DNA of 64,000 bases, taken from assembly GCF_042677005.1 (NCBI RefSeq), contig NZ_JBHTIF010000005.1, positions 62,001 to 126,000 of the forward strand, written 5' to 3'. A program made the position numbers and the translations under genes. A model generated the notes under the pieces. That model was not told where the DNA came from, did no database searches, and saw nothing but the letters and a program-made list of their open reading frames with translations. Of this stretch, positions 25,448-34,230 are shown piece after piece. The stretch is from Lysobacter_I brunescens (GTDB lineage Bacteria; Pseudomonadota; Gammaproteobacteria; Xanthomonadales; Xanthomonadaceae). Position 1 is the first letter of the stretch; each line of letters starts with the position of its first letter.

Positions 25448-27211
25448 TCAGGGCGCCGGCGAGGTGTTCACCACCGCCGCCTTGCCCACCGGATTGCGCG
25501 GATCGGTGCCGCCACGCAGCACGTTGGCGCGACGATCCCATTCCACGGTCTGCAGGTTGCCCCAGGCGTCGCTGGAGCGGCGGCCGGCGGGCGCTTCCTT
25601 CGGCGAGTTGACGGTGTGGCCCATCGCGCGCAGCGCGGCGACCACGTCGTCCGGCAGCGCGTCGCGCTCGATGCCGATCGCATCGGGCATCCACTGGTGG
25701 TGGAAGCGCGGCAGCGCTGCGACCGCCTGCGCGTCCAGGCCATCGGCATAGCCGAGGATGCCGAGCAACACCATGGTGATGATCCGGCTGCCGCCAGGCG
25801 TGCCGAGCACCGCCACACGGTCCTGCGACACCATGAAGGTCGGGGTCATCGAGCTGAGCATGCGCTTGCCCGGCTTCGGCGCGTTGGCGGCGTAGCCCAT
25901 CACCCCGAACGCATTGGGCGTACCGGGCTTGAGCGCGAAATCGTCCATCTCGTTGTTGAGCAGCACGCCGGTGCCGGGCACGACCATGCCCGAGCCGAAC
26001 AACAGGTTCACCGTCTGCGTGGCCGCGACGCGATTGCCTTCGGCGTCGATGATCGAGAAGTGCGTGGTCTCGTCGTCTTCCATCGGCGTCTGTTCGCCCG
26101 ACAGCAGGTCGCTGGGCGTGGCCTTGCGCGGGTTGATCGTCGAGCGCTGGCCGGCGGCATAGTCGCGGCTCATCAGCTGGCGCACCGGGATCTTCACGAA
26201 ATCCGGATCGCCGAGGAAGAAGGTGCGATCGCGGTAGGCGCGGCGCATCGCCTCGACGGTCAGGTGCACGCGCTCGGCCTGTGGCAGTTTCGCCAGGTCC
26301 CAGGGTTCGAGCATCTGCAGCATCTGGGCCAGCGCGATGCCGCCGGACGACGGCGGCGGCGAGGTGACGATCTGCCAGCCGTCGTATTCGAAACGCAGCG
26401 GCGCGCGCTCGCGGACGCGATAGCCGGCCAGTTCTTCGGCGGTCCAGCGCCCGCCCTCGGCCTTCACGCCGGCGAGCAGCTTCTTCGCCACCGGGCCGCG
26501 ATAGAAACCGTCGAAGCCCTGCTCAGCCAGCAGTTCGAGCGTGCGCGCCAGGTCGGGCTGCCTGAGGATCTCGCCCTCTTCGGGCGCATCGCCATCGGCG
26601 AGGAACACCGCGCGCGTGCCCTTGTAGCGCTCCATCACGTCGCGACGGCTGGCGTAGCCCTTGGCGAACCTCGCGTAGACCGGGAAGCCCTCGCGCGCGA
26701 TGCGGATCGCCGGCGCCAGCGACGCCTTCAGCGGCAGGCGGCCGTGGTTCGTGGCCAGGTGCACCAGCCCGGCAGGCAGGCCGGGAATGCCCGCCGACCA
26801 CGGACCGTTCTCGGCGCGGTCGCGGTCGAAGCTGCCGTCTGGCTTGAGGTAGGCCTCCGGCGTGGCCGAGGCCGGCGCGATCTCGCGCGCATCGATGAAA
26901 TGGTCCTGGCCGGTCTTCGCATCGTGCAGCAGGAAGAATCCGCCGCCGCCGATCCCCGAGGAGATCGGTTCGACCACCGACAGCACCGACGACACCGCGA
27001 CTGCGGCATCGAAGGCGTTGCCACCCTGGCGCAGGATCTCCAGGCCGGCATCGGTGGCGAGGGCATGCGCACTCGCGATCGCGGCGCCGGGCGGGCGCGC
27101 GGCCGTTGCGGTATCGGGTGCCTGCGCGGCCTGCGCATTCGACGACAGGAGCGGCGACAGCAACAGCACCGAGGACAGCGCCGCATGCAGCGCCCAGCGA
27201 ACGGTCTTCAT
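25448..27211 (-). CDS. ggt: gamma-glutamyltransferase
   Basis: A 587-residue periplasmic gamma-glutamyltranspeptidase that hydrolyses or transfers the gamma-glutamyl group of glutathione. Signal peptide 1-28. The precursor self-cleaves before Thr382 in DDETTHFSIID, giving large and small subunits. Other signatures are LRQGGNAFDAAVA, SGIGGGGFFLLHD, NNEMDDFALKPG, and SSMTPTFMV with LGTPGGSRIITM. The ATG overlaps the ferredoxin stop (ATGA). Confidence 0.96.
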   Translation of the reverse strand: MKTVRWALHAALSSVLLLSPLLSSNAQAAQAPDTATAARPPGAAIASAHALATDAGLEILRQGGNAFDAAVAVSSVLSVVEPISSGIGGGGFFLLHDAKTGQDHFIDAREIAPASATPEAYLKPDGSFDRDRAENGPWSAGIPGLPAGLVHLATNHGRLPLKASLAPAIRIAREGFPVYARFAKGYASRRDVMERYKGTRAVFLADGDAPEEGEILRQPDLARTLELLAEQGFDGFYRGPVAKKLLAGVKAEGGRWTAEELAGYRVRERAPLRFEYDGWQIVTSPPPSSGGIALAQMLQMLEPWDLAKLPQAERVHLTVEAMRRAYRDRTFFLGDPDFVKIPVRQLMSRDYAAGQRSTINPRKATPSDLLSGEQTPMEDDETTHFSIIDAEGNRVAATQTVNLLFGSGMVVPGTGVLLNNEMDDFALKPGTPNAFGVMGYAANAPKPGKRMLSSMTPTFMVSQDRVAVLGTPGGSRIITMVLLGILGYADGLDAQAVAALPRFHHQWMPDAIGIERDALPDDVVAALRAMGHTVNSPKEAPAGRRSSDAWGNLQTVEWDRRANVLRGGTDPRNPVGKAAVVNTSPAP

Positions 27212-27462
27212 GGCTCTTCCTTCTGCAGGCGCGCGAGCTTGGCCAGCAAGGCTTCGTGCGACTCGGGGAATTCGGGATCCGGATCGATGCATTCGACCGG
27301 ACAGACGACGACGCACTGCGGTTCGTCGTAATGGCCGACGCACTCGGTGCAGCGCGCCGGGTCGATCACGTAGATGACTTCGCCCTGCGAGATGGCGCGG
27401 TTCGGGCAGGCCGGCTCGCAGACATCGCAGTTGACGCAGAGTTCGTTGATCTTCAGCGACAT
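27208..27462 (-). CDS. 2[4Fe-4S] ferredoxin, YfhL-like
   Basis: An 84-residue low-potential ferredoxin with two cluster motifs: CVNCDVCEPACP, and CTECVGHYDEPQCVVVCP, whose inserted loop is the mark of the YfhL/Allochromatium-type group. Cytosolic electron carrier; partner unknown. In most genomes this gene neighbours coaD, as it nearly does here (lipoprotein between). The four-base overlap with ggt links an electron carrier to an unrelated periplasmic enzyme. Confidence 0.94.
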   Translation of the reverse strand: MSLKINELCVNCDVCEPACPNRAISQGEVIYVIDPARCTECVGHYDEPQCVVVCPVECIDPDPEFPESHEALLAKLARLQKEEP

Positions 27463-27515
27463 GGGGGCATCACGGGCTCGCCTGCGGAGGACTGCTTTCC
27501 GGCGGCTGGAAAGAC

Positions 27516-27543
27516 GACGGGGACGCGATGGCGCGTCCCCGTC
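27516..27543 (-). terminator. hairpin after the lipoprotein gene
   Basis: A perfect 12-base-pair stem (27516-27527 with 27532-27543) with a four-base loop, 24 bases past the lipoprotein stop on the minus strand. The following T content is low, so it may be a stabilising hairpin rather than a strong terminator. Confidence 0.55.
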
Positions 27544-27566
27544 CGTCCGGGATCACCGAAGCGCGA

Positions 27567-28058
27567 TCACTTGGCTTCGACGAAGATGTAGTTGATGCCC
27601 GATGCGGACACCGCCGTCTTCACACGCTCGTCGTCCTCGGCCTTGCCGATGAAGACCAGCTTCACGCCCTTGAGCTTGTCCGGCTTCACGTCGGCGAACG
27701 CGGCCACGATCATGTCGGCGGTCTTCGCCGAATTCGGCGACGCGAAGGCCAGCATGTTGCCCTTGAGGATGCCGCGCGAGACGTCGGACTTGGCCTTGTC
27801 GAGCAGACGGTCGTAGCTGCCCTGGAAGTCGGCGGACGCCTCGGACGGCAGCAGGTAGACGAACGGCGCGCTGGTCACGCCGTCCATGTGCCGGCCGACC
27901 ACGTCGGTGACGTAGGCGCGCCAGGCGCTGGCGTCGTCGTTGACGGGTGCGCTGACCGGGGCCTTCTCCGCTGCCTTCGGGGCCTCCTCGGCCTTGTTGC
28001 AGGCCGCAAGCGGCAGCGCGAGGACGGCGATCATCAGCAGGCGTGCGATGGTGTTCAT
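27567..28058 (-). CDS. predicted lipoprotein, function unknown
   Basis: A 163-residue exported lipoprotein. The signal ends in a lipobox LPLAAC (Cys20) followed by Asn and a Lys/Glu/Ala linker. The mature domain (about residues 45-163) has an alpha/beta look with MLAFASPNSAKTADMIVAAF and VKLVFIGKAEDDERV, but I do not recognise the family. The start at 28058 gives the lipoprotein signal. It lies between coaD and the ferredoxin, all on one strand. Confidence 0.75.
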   Translation of the reverse strand: MNTIARLLMIAVLALPLAACNKAEEAPKAAEKAPVSAPVNDDASAWRAYVTDVVGRHMDGVTSAPFVYLLPSEASADFQGSYDRLLDKAKSDVSRGILKGNMLAFASPNSAKTADMIVAAFADVKPDKLKGVKLVFIGKAEDDERVKTAVSASGINYIFVEAK

Positions 28059-28227
28059 GAGTCGATCTCCCCTCTGGTGTGGTTCGTGGTGTGGTGGGGT
28101 GGAAAGCTGCGCGGCCCCGATGGGCCGTCCGCGCCGATTGTAGTGCACCGGGTCGAGCCCGGGGACGAGGGTTCCCCCGCCCGGCACATCCGGCAATCCG
28201 GCTTCCGCAATCCGAGGTCCGCCCCCG

Positions 28228-28737
28228 TCAGCGGCTCCACTCGGCCAGCAGCGCGCGGTTCACCGCAGGCGGCACGAAGCCCGACACGTCGCCGCCCAGG
28301 CGCGCGACTTCGCGCACCAGCGACGACGAAATGAAGCCGTACTGTTCGGCCGGGGTGAGGAACAGGGTCTCGACGTTGGGGATCAGGTGGCGGTTCATGC
28401 TCGCCAGCTGGAATTCGTATTCGAAGTCCGACACCGCGCGGAGACCACGCAGCAGTACGCCGGCGCCGATATCGCGGACGAAGTGGGCGAGCAGGCAGTC
28501 GAAACCGCGCACCTCGACGTTCGGGAAACGCGACAGCGAATCGCGCGCCAGGTCGACGCGCTGCGCCAGCGGCAGCGCCGGGCGCTTGCCCGGACTCTCG
28601 GCGACACCCACCACCAGTCGCTCGAACAGCGGCGCCGCGCGCTCGACCAGGTCGAGATGGCCATTGGTGATCGGGTCGAAGGTGCCGGGATAGACCGCGA
28701 TCCGGGCGGCGGGAATGACGCTGGAATCCATGCTCAT
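28228..28737 (-). CDS. coaD: phosphopantetheine adenylyltransferase
   Basis: A 169-residue enzyme of CoA synthesis that joins 4'-phosphopantetheine and ATP. The nucleotidyltransferase signature is AVYPGTFDPITNGHLDLVER; RGLRAVSDFEYEFQLASMNR and YGFISSSLVREVA are the other family motifs. The start is uncertain: Met at 28752, 28737 or 28731 all precede the conserved region and none has a clear ribosome site. Confidence 0.96.
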   Translation of the reverse strand: MSMDSSVIPAARIAVYPGTFDPITNGHLDLVERAAPLFERLVVGVAESPGKRPALPLAQRVDLARDSLSRFPNVEVRGFDCLLAHFVRDIGAGVLLRGLRAVSDFEYEFQLASMNRHLIPNVETLFLTPAEQYGFISSSLVREVARLGGDVSGFVPPAVNRALLAEWSR

Positions 28738-28812
28738 GGTGCGGGCGGGCATCGCTGGCGGGAGAGGCCCGGAGTGTAGCAGCGCACCCCGACCCGTCCG
28801 CGACCGTGTGGT

Positions 28813-29421
28813 TCAGGCGTCGCGACGGTATACGGCATATCGCACGTCGCGCGTCTTGCCTTCACGATGCGGCTGCCAGTCGGCGACGGGCGTCGCATCG
28901 GCCTCGTGCGGGGCCTCGACGTACAGCCAGGCATCGTCGGCCATCCGCGCCGCCACCGCGTCCAGCGCCGGCCGCCAGAGGTTCGCGGCGAACGGCGGGT
29001 CGACGAAGGCCAGGTCGAAGCCGCCGGGCGCATCGCGCAGCCAGGCCAGGGCATCGGCGCAGACCACCTGGACGCGGTCGCCGTCGGGCAGGCGCGCGGC
29101 GATCTGGCGCAGGTTCGCGGCCAGCGCCGGATCGCGCTCGACCAGCACCGCCTCGCGCGCGCCGCGCGACACCGCCTCCAGGCCCAGCGCGCCGCTGCCG
29201 GCGAACAGGTCGAGCACGCGCGCCCCGGGCAGGATCGGCTGCAGCCAGTTGAACAGGGTCTCGCGCACCCGGTCCGAGGTCGGCCGCAGCCCGGCCACGT
29301 CCGCCACCGGCAGCTTCGTGCCGCGCCAGTGCCCGCCGATGATGCGCACCGTCCCGGGCGTGGCGCCGGCTGGCGCGGATCGCCCGGAAGCGCGGGACGG
29401 CGGAGCGGAACGTCGGTTCAT
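28813..29421 (-). CDS. rsmD: 16S rRNA (guanine(966)-N2)-methyltransferase
   Basis: A 202-residue SAM-dependent methyltransferase of 30S assembly. GTVRIIGGHWRGTKLPV and RPTSDRVRETLFNWL are the family N-terminus; VLDLFAGSGALGLEA is the SAM site and DLAFVDPPF the catalytic NPPY-like motif. The Met at 29421 was preferred; an upstream ATG at 29457 is possible. It diverges from ftsY with 101 bases between starts, the usual rsmD/ftsY arrangement. Confidence 0.95.
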   Translation of the reverse strand: MNRRSAPPSRASGRSAPAGATPGTVRIIGGHWRGTKLPVADVAGLRPTSDRVRETLFNWLQPILPGARVLDLFAGSGALGLEAVSRGAREAVLVERDPALAANLRQIAARLPDGDRVQVVCADALAWLRDAPGGFDLAFVDPPFAANLWRPALDAVAARMADDAWLYVEAPHEADATPVADWQPHREGKTRDVRYAVYRRDA

Positions 29422-29522
29422 CGAGGGGCCGGAAGGGCGGGTGGTAAGATTCGGCATTGTCCAACACCTGCAGCGGTTCGCGCGCACCCGCGCCCCGCAC
29501 CGCCTCCGAGGCCCCCTTCGCG

Positions 29523-30650
29523 ATGATTTCCTTCTTCCGCCGCAAGAAGCCGGACGCGGCGCCCCCCACGGACTCCACGCCTCTCAGCCCCGCACCGGCG
29601 AATCCGCCGGAAGCCGCGCCGCTCGACCCGGTCATCGCCGTCGCCGCAGACATCCCGGTACAACCGACGCCCGAGCCTCCCGCGACGATCGAGCCTCCCG
29701 TCGATCCCTCTGCCGCCCTGCCCGCCGCCCCCGGCAAGCCCGGCTGGCGCGAGCGCCTGCGCAACAGCAGCTTCGCTCGCGCCTTCGGCGGCCTGTTCTC
29801 CGGCAACCCGCGCCTCGACGACGACCTGCTCGACGAGATCGAGACCGCCCTGCTCACCGCCGATGTCGGCGTGACCGCGACCACGCAGCTGGTCGAATCG
29901 CTGCGCAAGCGCATGAAGTCGCGCGAGTTCGCCGACGCCAACGCCCTGCTCGCCGCCTTGCGCGCCGACCTGATCGCGATGCTGCAGCCGGTGGCGAAAC
30001 CCCTCGTCATCGCCGACGACAAGCCCTTCGTGATCCTCACAGTCGGCGTGAACGGCGTCGGCAAGACGACCACCATCGGCAAGCTCGCGCACCGCTTCAA
30101 GGCCGAAGGTCGCAGCCTGATGCTCGCCGCCGGCGACACCTTCCGCGCAGCTGCAGTCGCGCAGCTGCAGGCCTGGGGCGAGCGCAACGGCGTCGCCGTG
30201 GTCGCGCAGGGCCAGAACGCGGATGCCGCTTCGGTCGCGTTCGACGCACTGCAGGCCGCGAAGGCGCGCGGCACCGAAGTGCTCATCGCCGACACCGCCG
30301 GCCGTCTGCACACGCAGCAGGGCCTGATGGCCGAACTGGGCAAGATCAAGCGCGTGCTCGGCAAGATCGACGCATCCGCGCCGCAGGAAGTGCTGATGGT
30401 GATCGACGGCACCACCGGCCAGAACGCGCTCTCGCAGCTGCGCCAGTTCCATGCCGCCGCCGGCGTGACCGGACTGGTGGTGACCAAGCTCGACGGCACC
30501 GCCAAGGGCGGCGTGGTGTTCGCCCTGGCCCGCGAATTCGGCATTCCGATCCGCTTCGCCGGCATCGGCGAGCGTCAGGAAGACCTGCGCGTGTTCGACG
30601 CCGAAGCCTTCGTCGACGCCTTGCTGCCGGACGCGCTCGGCACCGCGTGA
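29523..30650 (+). CDS. ftsY: signal recognition particle receptor FtsY
   Basis: A 375-residue SRP-receptor GTPase that brings ribosome-SRP complexes to the SecYEG translocon. A short basic amphipathic start (MISFFRRKKP) precedes a Pro/Ala-rich linker to about residue 75. The NG domain follows: P-loop GVNGVGKT at about 175, AAGDTFRAAAVAQLQ, LIADTAGRLHTQ, VTKLDGTAKGG and IRFAGIGERQEDL. The stop overlaps the GTG of the next gene. Confidence 0.96.
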   Translation: MISFFRRKKPDAAPPTDSTPLSPAPANPPEAAPLDPVIAVAADIPVQPTPEPPATIEPPVDPSAALPAAPGKPGWRERLRNSSFARAFGGLFSGNPRLDDDLLDEIETALLTADVGVTATTQLVESLRKRMKSREFADANALLAALRADLIAMLQPVAKPLVIADDKPFVILTVGVNGVGKTTTIGKLAHRFKAEGRSLMLAAGDTFRAAAVAQLQAWGERNGVAVVAQGQNADAASVAFDALQAAKARGTEVLIADTAGRLHTQQGLMAELGKIKRVLGKIDASAPQEVLMVIDGTTGQNALSQLRQFHAAAGVTGLVVTKLDGTAKGGVVFALAREFGIPIRFAGIGERQEDLRVFDAEAFVDALLPDALGTA

Positions 30651-31918
30651 GCGACGCCGGCACCGCCTCGCCCGTAGCTCGGCGTCGCTGGCGGCGGCGC
30701 CTGCTCGTCCTCGGCGCGCTGCTGGCCGCGCTGTCGCTGCTCGTCACCTGGCTGCTGCAGCCGAAGCAGCTCGTCCCGCTGATCCTCGATCGCGCCGGCA
30801 AGGCGCTGTCGCTGGACATCTCCGCATCGCCCGATGCCGAAGCGCGCCTGCGCGGCACGCCGCAGCTGGTCGTGCGCGACTTCGTCGTGCGCGAACCCGG
30901 CGGCGACGCCGTACTGCTGCGCGCGAAACGCGTGCTGCTGTCGCTGCCATGGTCCAGCGTGCGCAGCGCCGGCAAGGATGTGGTGATCCAGCGCGTCGAA
31001 GTGGATGCGCCCGAAATTGATCTCGCTGCCGTGCGTGCGTGGCTGGCGAAACGCCCGCCGAGCGAGGAAACAAAGATCCCCGTGCTCCGCGACGGCCTGC
31101 GCGTCACCGACGGCCGCCTCGTCGACGGCACGCTGCGCGTCGAAGGCCTCGCGATCGACCTACCCTCGCTGCATGCGCAGCGCCGCGCGCACGCGCGCAT
31201 CCGTGGCCGCGCGATCGATGGCACGCTGAACCTGCCCTTCGACCTGGTCGTGGCGATGAGTCGTCCTGCGAACAATGCGGGGATTGGCGTCGTCGGCACG
31301 CTCGCGTTCGAGGGCGACGACTGGCGCCTGCCCGCCACGATCAAGCTCTCCGGCCCGCTGCGCATCGGCGACGAGGGCATCGCGATGACGCCCGCCACGC
31401 TCGGCGCAGCGGCCCGCTACGAATCCGGCGAGACACGCCTGCCCTTCACGCTCGGCCTGCATGGCCCGCTGCGCATCGCCGACGGCACGGCCACGCTGTC
31501 GCCCGCCGGCGTCGCGCTGCGCGGCGACGATACGAGCCCCGTTCCGACCTTCGACGCGCACGGCGCGCTGTCGCTGGGCAAGCAGCTGATCCTCCGCCTC
31601 GACGGCACGTTGCCGCGCTGGCCCGAGGCTTGGCCGGCGCTGCCGCCGCCGATCTCCACGTCGACCTCGCCGCTGCCGTTCGCGCTGCGCTACGACGGCA
31701 GGACCGATCTGTCCGACACCACCGCACTGTCGCTGCGGCGAGACGCCATGGCCTTCGACAGCCGCTTCCGCCCCTACGCCGTGCTCGACTGGCTGGCGCA
31801 GGTCGGCGGCTCGCCGCTGCCGCCGCTCGATGGCACGCTGCGCGCGCCGCAGCTGGAGATCTCAGGCGCGACGCTGGAAGGCGTGGATGTCGCGATCGAC
31901 GATGAAGGTGTCGAATGA
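30647..31918 (+). CDS. AsmA-like membrane-anchored protein, function unknown
   Basis: A 423-residue protein with an N-terminal membrane anchor after a basic stretch (LLVLGALLAALSLLVTWLL), then a long periplasmic region of beta-strand-like repeats (VLRDGLRVTDGRLVDGTLRV, LPATIKLSGPLRIGDEG). This resembles AsmA/YhdP-type proteins of lipid transport, but identity is weak. The GTG start at 30647 overlaps the ftsY stop (GTGA); its own stop overlaps the mutY ATG. The position in a tight ftsY-mutY chain suggests co-expression, not a shared function. Confidence 0.7.
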   Translation: MSDAGTASPVARRRWRRRLLVLGALLAALSLLVTWLLQPKQLVPLILDRAGKALSLDISASPDAEARLRGTPQLVVRDFVVREPGGDAVLLRAKRVLLSLPWSSVRSAGKDVVIQRVEVDAPEIDLAAVRAWLAKRPPSEETKIPVLRDGLRVTDGRLVDGTLRVEGLAIDLPSLHAQRRAHARIRGRAIDGTLNLPFDLVVAMSRPANNAGIGVVGTLAFEGDDWRLPATIKLSGPLRIGDEGIAMTPATLGAAARYESGETRLPFTLGLHGPLRIADGTATLSPAGVALRGDDTSPVPTFDAHGALSLGKQLILRLDGTLPRWPEAWPALPPPISTSTSPLPFALRYDGRTDLSDTTALSLRRDAMAFDSRFRPYAVLDWLAQVGGSPLPPLDGTLRAPQLEISGATLEGVDVAIDDEGVE

Positions 31919-33096
31919 GCGAGAAGCCATCGAAGCGAAAGGCCCCTCCTGTGGGAGCGACGCCAGTCGCGACAGCATCCCGCAAGCGCAAGAGCGACGC
32001 GACTGGCGTCGCTCCCACAACCACTGTCTCGTCCGCATTGGCGCCGCACTACGCCGATCGCCTGCTTGCCTGGTTCGACGTGTCCGGCCGCCACGACCTG
32101 CCCTGGCAGCATCCACGCACGCCATATCGCGTGTGGCTGTCGGAGATCATGCTGCAGCAGACCCAGGTTCGCGTGGTGATCCCGTATTTCGAGCGTTTCG
32201 TCGCCGCCCTGCCCGACCTGCCTGCACTCGCCGAAGCCTCGCAGGACGAGGTGATGGCGCTGTGGTCCGGCCTCGGCTACTACGCCCGTGCGCGCAACCT
32301 GCATGCAGCGGCGAAACGCTGCGTCGAACTGCACGGCGGCGACTTGCCGCGCGATCTCGACGCGCTGGTCGCGCTGCCCGGCATCGGTCGCAGCACCGCC
32401 GGTGCGATCCTGTCGCAGGCCTGGGGCGATCCCTTCCCGATCCTCGACGGCAACGTCAAACGCGTGCTCAGCCGGGTGTTCGGCGTCGAAGGCTGGCCGG
32501 GCCTGCCCGCGAACGAAAAGCGGCTGTGGTCGATCGCGGAATCGCTGCTGCCCGATGCGCGGCTCGCCGACTACACGCAGGCGCAGATGGACTTCGGTGC
32601 GACGCTCTGTACGCGCCACGATCCCGCCTGCGTGCTGTGTCCGCTGCAGGACGACTGCATCGCGCGTCGCGAGGGCCGTACCGACGAACTGCCGACGCCC
32701 AAGCCCGGCAAGCCGCTGCCCGAACGCTGGGCCGTCGTGCTGCTGCTGCGCGATGCAGAGGGCCGCGTACTGCTGCAGCGCCGGCCATCGACCGGCATCT
32801 GGGCCGCGCTGTGGTCGCTGCCGGAAGCGCCCGATCACGATGCCGCGCGTCACTGGTTCGATGCGCACATCGACGGCGACTACGACGACGCCACAACGCT
32901 GGACGATGTGCACCACGGATTCACGCACTACCGCCTGCTGATGCACCCGCGCGTGTGGCGAGGCGTCGCGCTGCGCGGGGCGATCGCGGACAATGCCGAC
33001 GAGACACCGCCGCTGCGCTGGGTGTCGCGCGCCGAGTTCGACGCCCTGGGCATCCCCGCACCGGTCCGCACCCTGATCACACGCCCCCATTCCTGA
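31915..33096 (+). CDS. mutY: adenine DNA glycosylase
   Basis: A 393-residue base-excision enzyme that removes adenine opposite 8-oxoguanine. Seen are the helix-hairpin-helix LPGIGRSTAGAIL, catalytic Asp in PILDGNVKRVLSR, the [4Fe-4S] site CTRHDPACVLCPLQDDC, and a C-terminal NUDIX-like 8-oxoG domain (AVVLLLRDAEGRVLLQRR). The first 40 or so residues are extra to the family and are encoded by a REP palindrome (31950-32019). A start at TTG 32037 would exclude it, but the ATG overlapping the previous stop supports 31915. Confidence 0.95.
   Translation: MSEKPSKRKAPPVGATPVATASRKRKSDATGVAPTTTVSSALAPHYADRLLAWFDVSGRHDLPWQHPRTPYRVWLSEIMLQQTQVRVVIPYFERFVAALPDLPALAEASQDEVMALWSGLGYYARARNLHAAAKRCVELHGGDLPRDLDALVALPGIGRSTAGAILSQAWGDPFPILDGNVKRVLSRVFGVEGWPGLPANEKRLWSIAESLLPDARLADYTQAQMDFGATLCTRHDPACVLCPLQDDCIARREGRTDELPTPKPGKPLPERWAVVLLLRDAEGRVLLQRRPSTGIWAALWSLPEAPDHDAARHWFDAHIDGDYDDATTLDDVHHGFTHYRLLMHPRVWRGVALRGAIADNADETPPLRWVSRAEFDALGIPAPVRTLITRPHS
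31950..32019. repeat. REP-type palindrome inside mutY 5' end, copy 2
   Basis: Perfect 21-base inverted arms (31950-31970 and 31999-32019) of the same family as the element at 23435-23503: GTGGGAGCGACGC, then C instead of A, then AGTCGC. Read through in the mutY frame it gives PPVGATPVATASRK and SDATGVAPTT with no stop. Confidence 0.9.
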
Positions 33097-33109
33097 GAGA
33101 CACGAGCCG

Positions 33110-33388
33110 ATGGCCCGCACCGTATTCTGCGAACACGAACAACGCGAAACCGATGGCCTGGATTTCCCGCCGTGGCCCGGCGAACTCGGCCAGCGCGTCT
33201 ACACGCGCATCGGCAAGGGCGCCTGGCAGAAATGGCTGGTCCACCAGACGATGCTGATCAACGAAAACCGCCTCTCGCCTATGAACCCGGAGCACCGCAA
33301 GTTCCTGCAGGGCGAGATGGAGAAGTTCCTGTTCGGCGACGGCGCGGAGAAGCCCGCCGGCTACGTACCCGAAGCGCCTACGGCCTGA
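33110..33388 (+). CDS. yggX: Fe(2+)-trafficking protein YggX
   Basis: A 92-residue cytosolic protein linked to iron handling and protection of Fe-S clusters from oxidation. The family signature is VFCEHEQRETDGLDFPPWPGELGQR at the N-terminus, with Cys7 conserved, and WQKWLVHQTMLINENRLSP after it. It starts 13 bases after mutY, matching the mutY-yggX pairing of E. coli. Confidence 0.96.
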   Translation: MARTVFCEHEQRETDGLDFPPWPGELGQRVYTRIGKGAWQKWLVHQTMLINENRLSPMNPEHRKFLQGEMEKFLFGDGAEKPAGYVPEAPTA

Positions 33389-33390
33389 GA

Positions 33391-33873
33391 TCAGCCACCG
33401 GAGGCCTGCGTCGGCGCAGGCTCGTCGGTGGCGCGGCGCATCTTGCGCTCCTCGCGCAGCCGCTTCTCGTCGGCACGCAGCGCCTTGACGTTCAAGGGAC
33501 GGATTTCCCGGATCTGGCAGGTGCTCGGCCCGCCTGCGACACCGCGCACGTAGACCTGGTCGAAGCGCGCGCTGATCCGGCCACCGAAGCTGCGGATGCC
33601 GATGCTGTCGGCGAAGTCCAGACCGATGCACGGGCCGTGCACCTCGATCAGATACGCCTGGCTGGGGCGCGTCCACAGCGCGAAGGCCTTATCGCCCAAG
33701 GGCGTCCAGCCGCTGTAGCTGCCGAGATACTGGATGCTGTCGACCGGCTCGCCTGCATGGCTGCGGTACAGCGCGATGCGCTCGGCCTCACGGGCCGCGG
33801 GATCGGTGGCGCAGGCGGTCGAGGATGCGGCTGCGATCAGCACGAGCGAAAGGACGAGGGCGCGGGTCATCAT
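33391..33873 (-). CDS. DUF6491 family exported protein
   Basis: A 160-residue exported protein of unknown function. The signal peptide is LVLSLVLIAAASSTACA; the Cys does not sit in a strong lipobox. The mature part has IQYLGSYSGWTPLGDKAFALWTRPSQ and a pair of cysteines (GPCIGL, STCQIREI) typical of the DUF6491 group common in this family of bacteria. The start at 33873 has GGAG six bases upstream. It converges on yggX with two bases between stops. Confidence 0.78.
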   Translation of the reverse strand: MMTRALVLSLVLIAAASSTACATDPAAREAERIALYRSHAGEPVDSIQYLGSYSGWTPLGDKAFALWTRPSQAYLIEVHGPCIGLDFADSIGIRSFGGRISARFDQVYVRGVAGGPSTCQIREIRPLNVKALRADEKRLREERKMRRATDEPAPTQASGG

Positions 33874-34019
33874 GGCGGTCTCCGGGGGACGCGGATGTCG
33901 GTGTTCGTCCGCGATGATGCGCCTCCCCACCGGCGAGGCAAAGCACCCCCGCCGCACGATTCAGCACGGAGCCGGCTTGCTCTCCCCCGGATCACCCCGT
34001 ATCATTGTCGGCTCAGCGT

Positions 34020-34095
34020 GGCCGGGTAGCTCAGTTGGTAGAGCAGGGGATTGAAAATCCCCGTGTCGGGGGTTCGATTCCCTCCCCGGCCACCA
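34020..34095 (+). tRNA. tRNA-Phe (GAA)
   Basis: A 76-base cloverleaf. The acceptor stem GGCCGGG (34020-34026) pairs with CCCGGCC (34085-34091), with discriminator A and encoded CCA at 34093-34095. The D arm GCTCAGTTGGTAGAGC is standard. The anticodon arm GGGGA-TTGAAAA-TCCCC carries GAA, and the T arm has GGTTCGATTCC. A terminator follows nine bases later. Confidence 0.98.
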
Positions 34096-34103
34096 CGCAT
34101 TCC

Positions 34104-34130
34104 AAAGCCGCGCACTGCGCGGCTTTTTTC
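34104..34130 (+). terminator. terminator after tRNA-Phe
   Basis: A 10-base-pair stem AAAGCCGCGC/GCGCGGCTTT with an ACT loop and a run of six T residues. Confidence 0.9.
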
Positions 34131-34230
34131 ATGGGCGACACATCGCCTGGTGTCATGGACGCATCCCGCCGACGAACGCGCGTCGGCGCTGTGGCACCAT
34201 CTGCAGCCCTCCCCCGCAGGAACCGATGCC

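Noticed and set aside
28715..30646. Plus-strand frame extending the AsmA-like gene upstream by 640 codons
   Set aside because: It runs antisense to rsmD and out of frame with ftsY; only the part after the GTG at 30647 has protein-like content.
34020..34095. tRNA-Phe as a genomic-island attachment site
   Set aside because: No integrase, no repeated tRNA 3' end and no foreign-looking genes nearby; both flanks are core genes.
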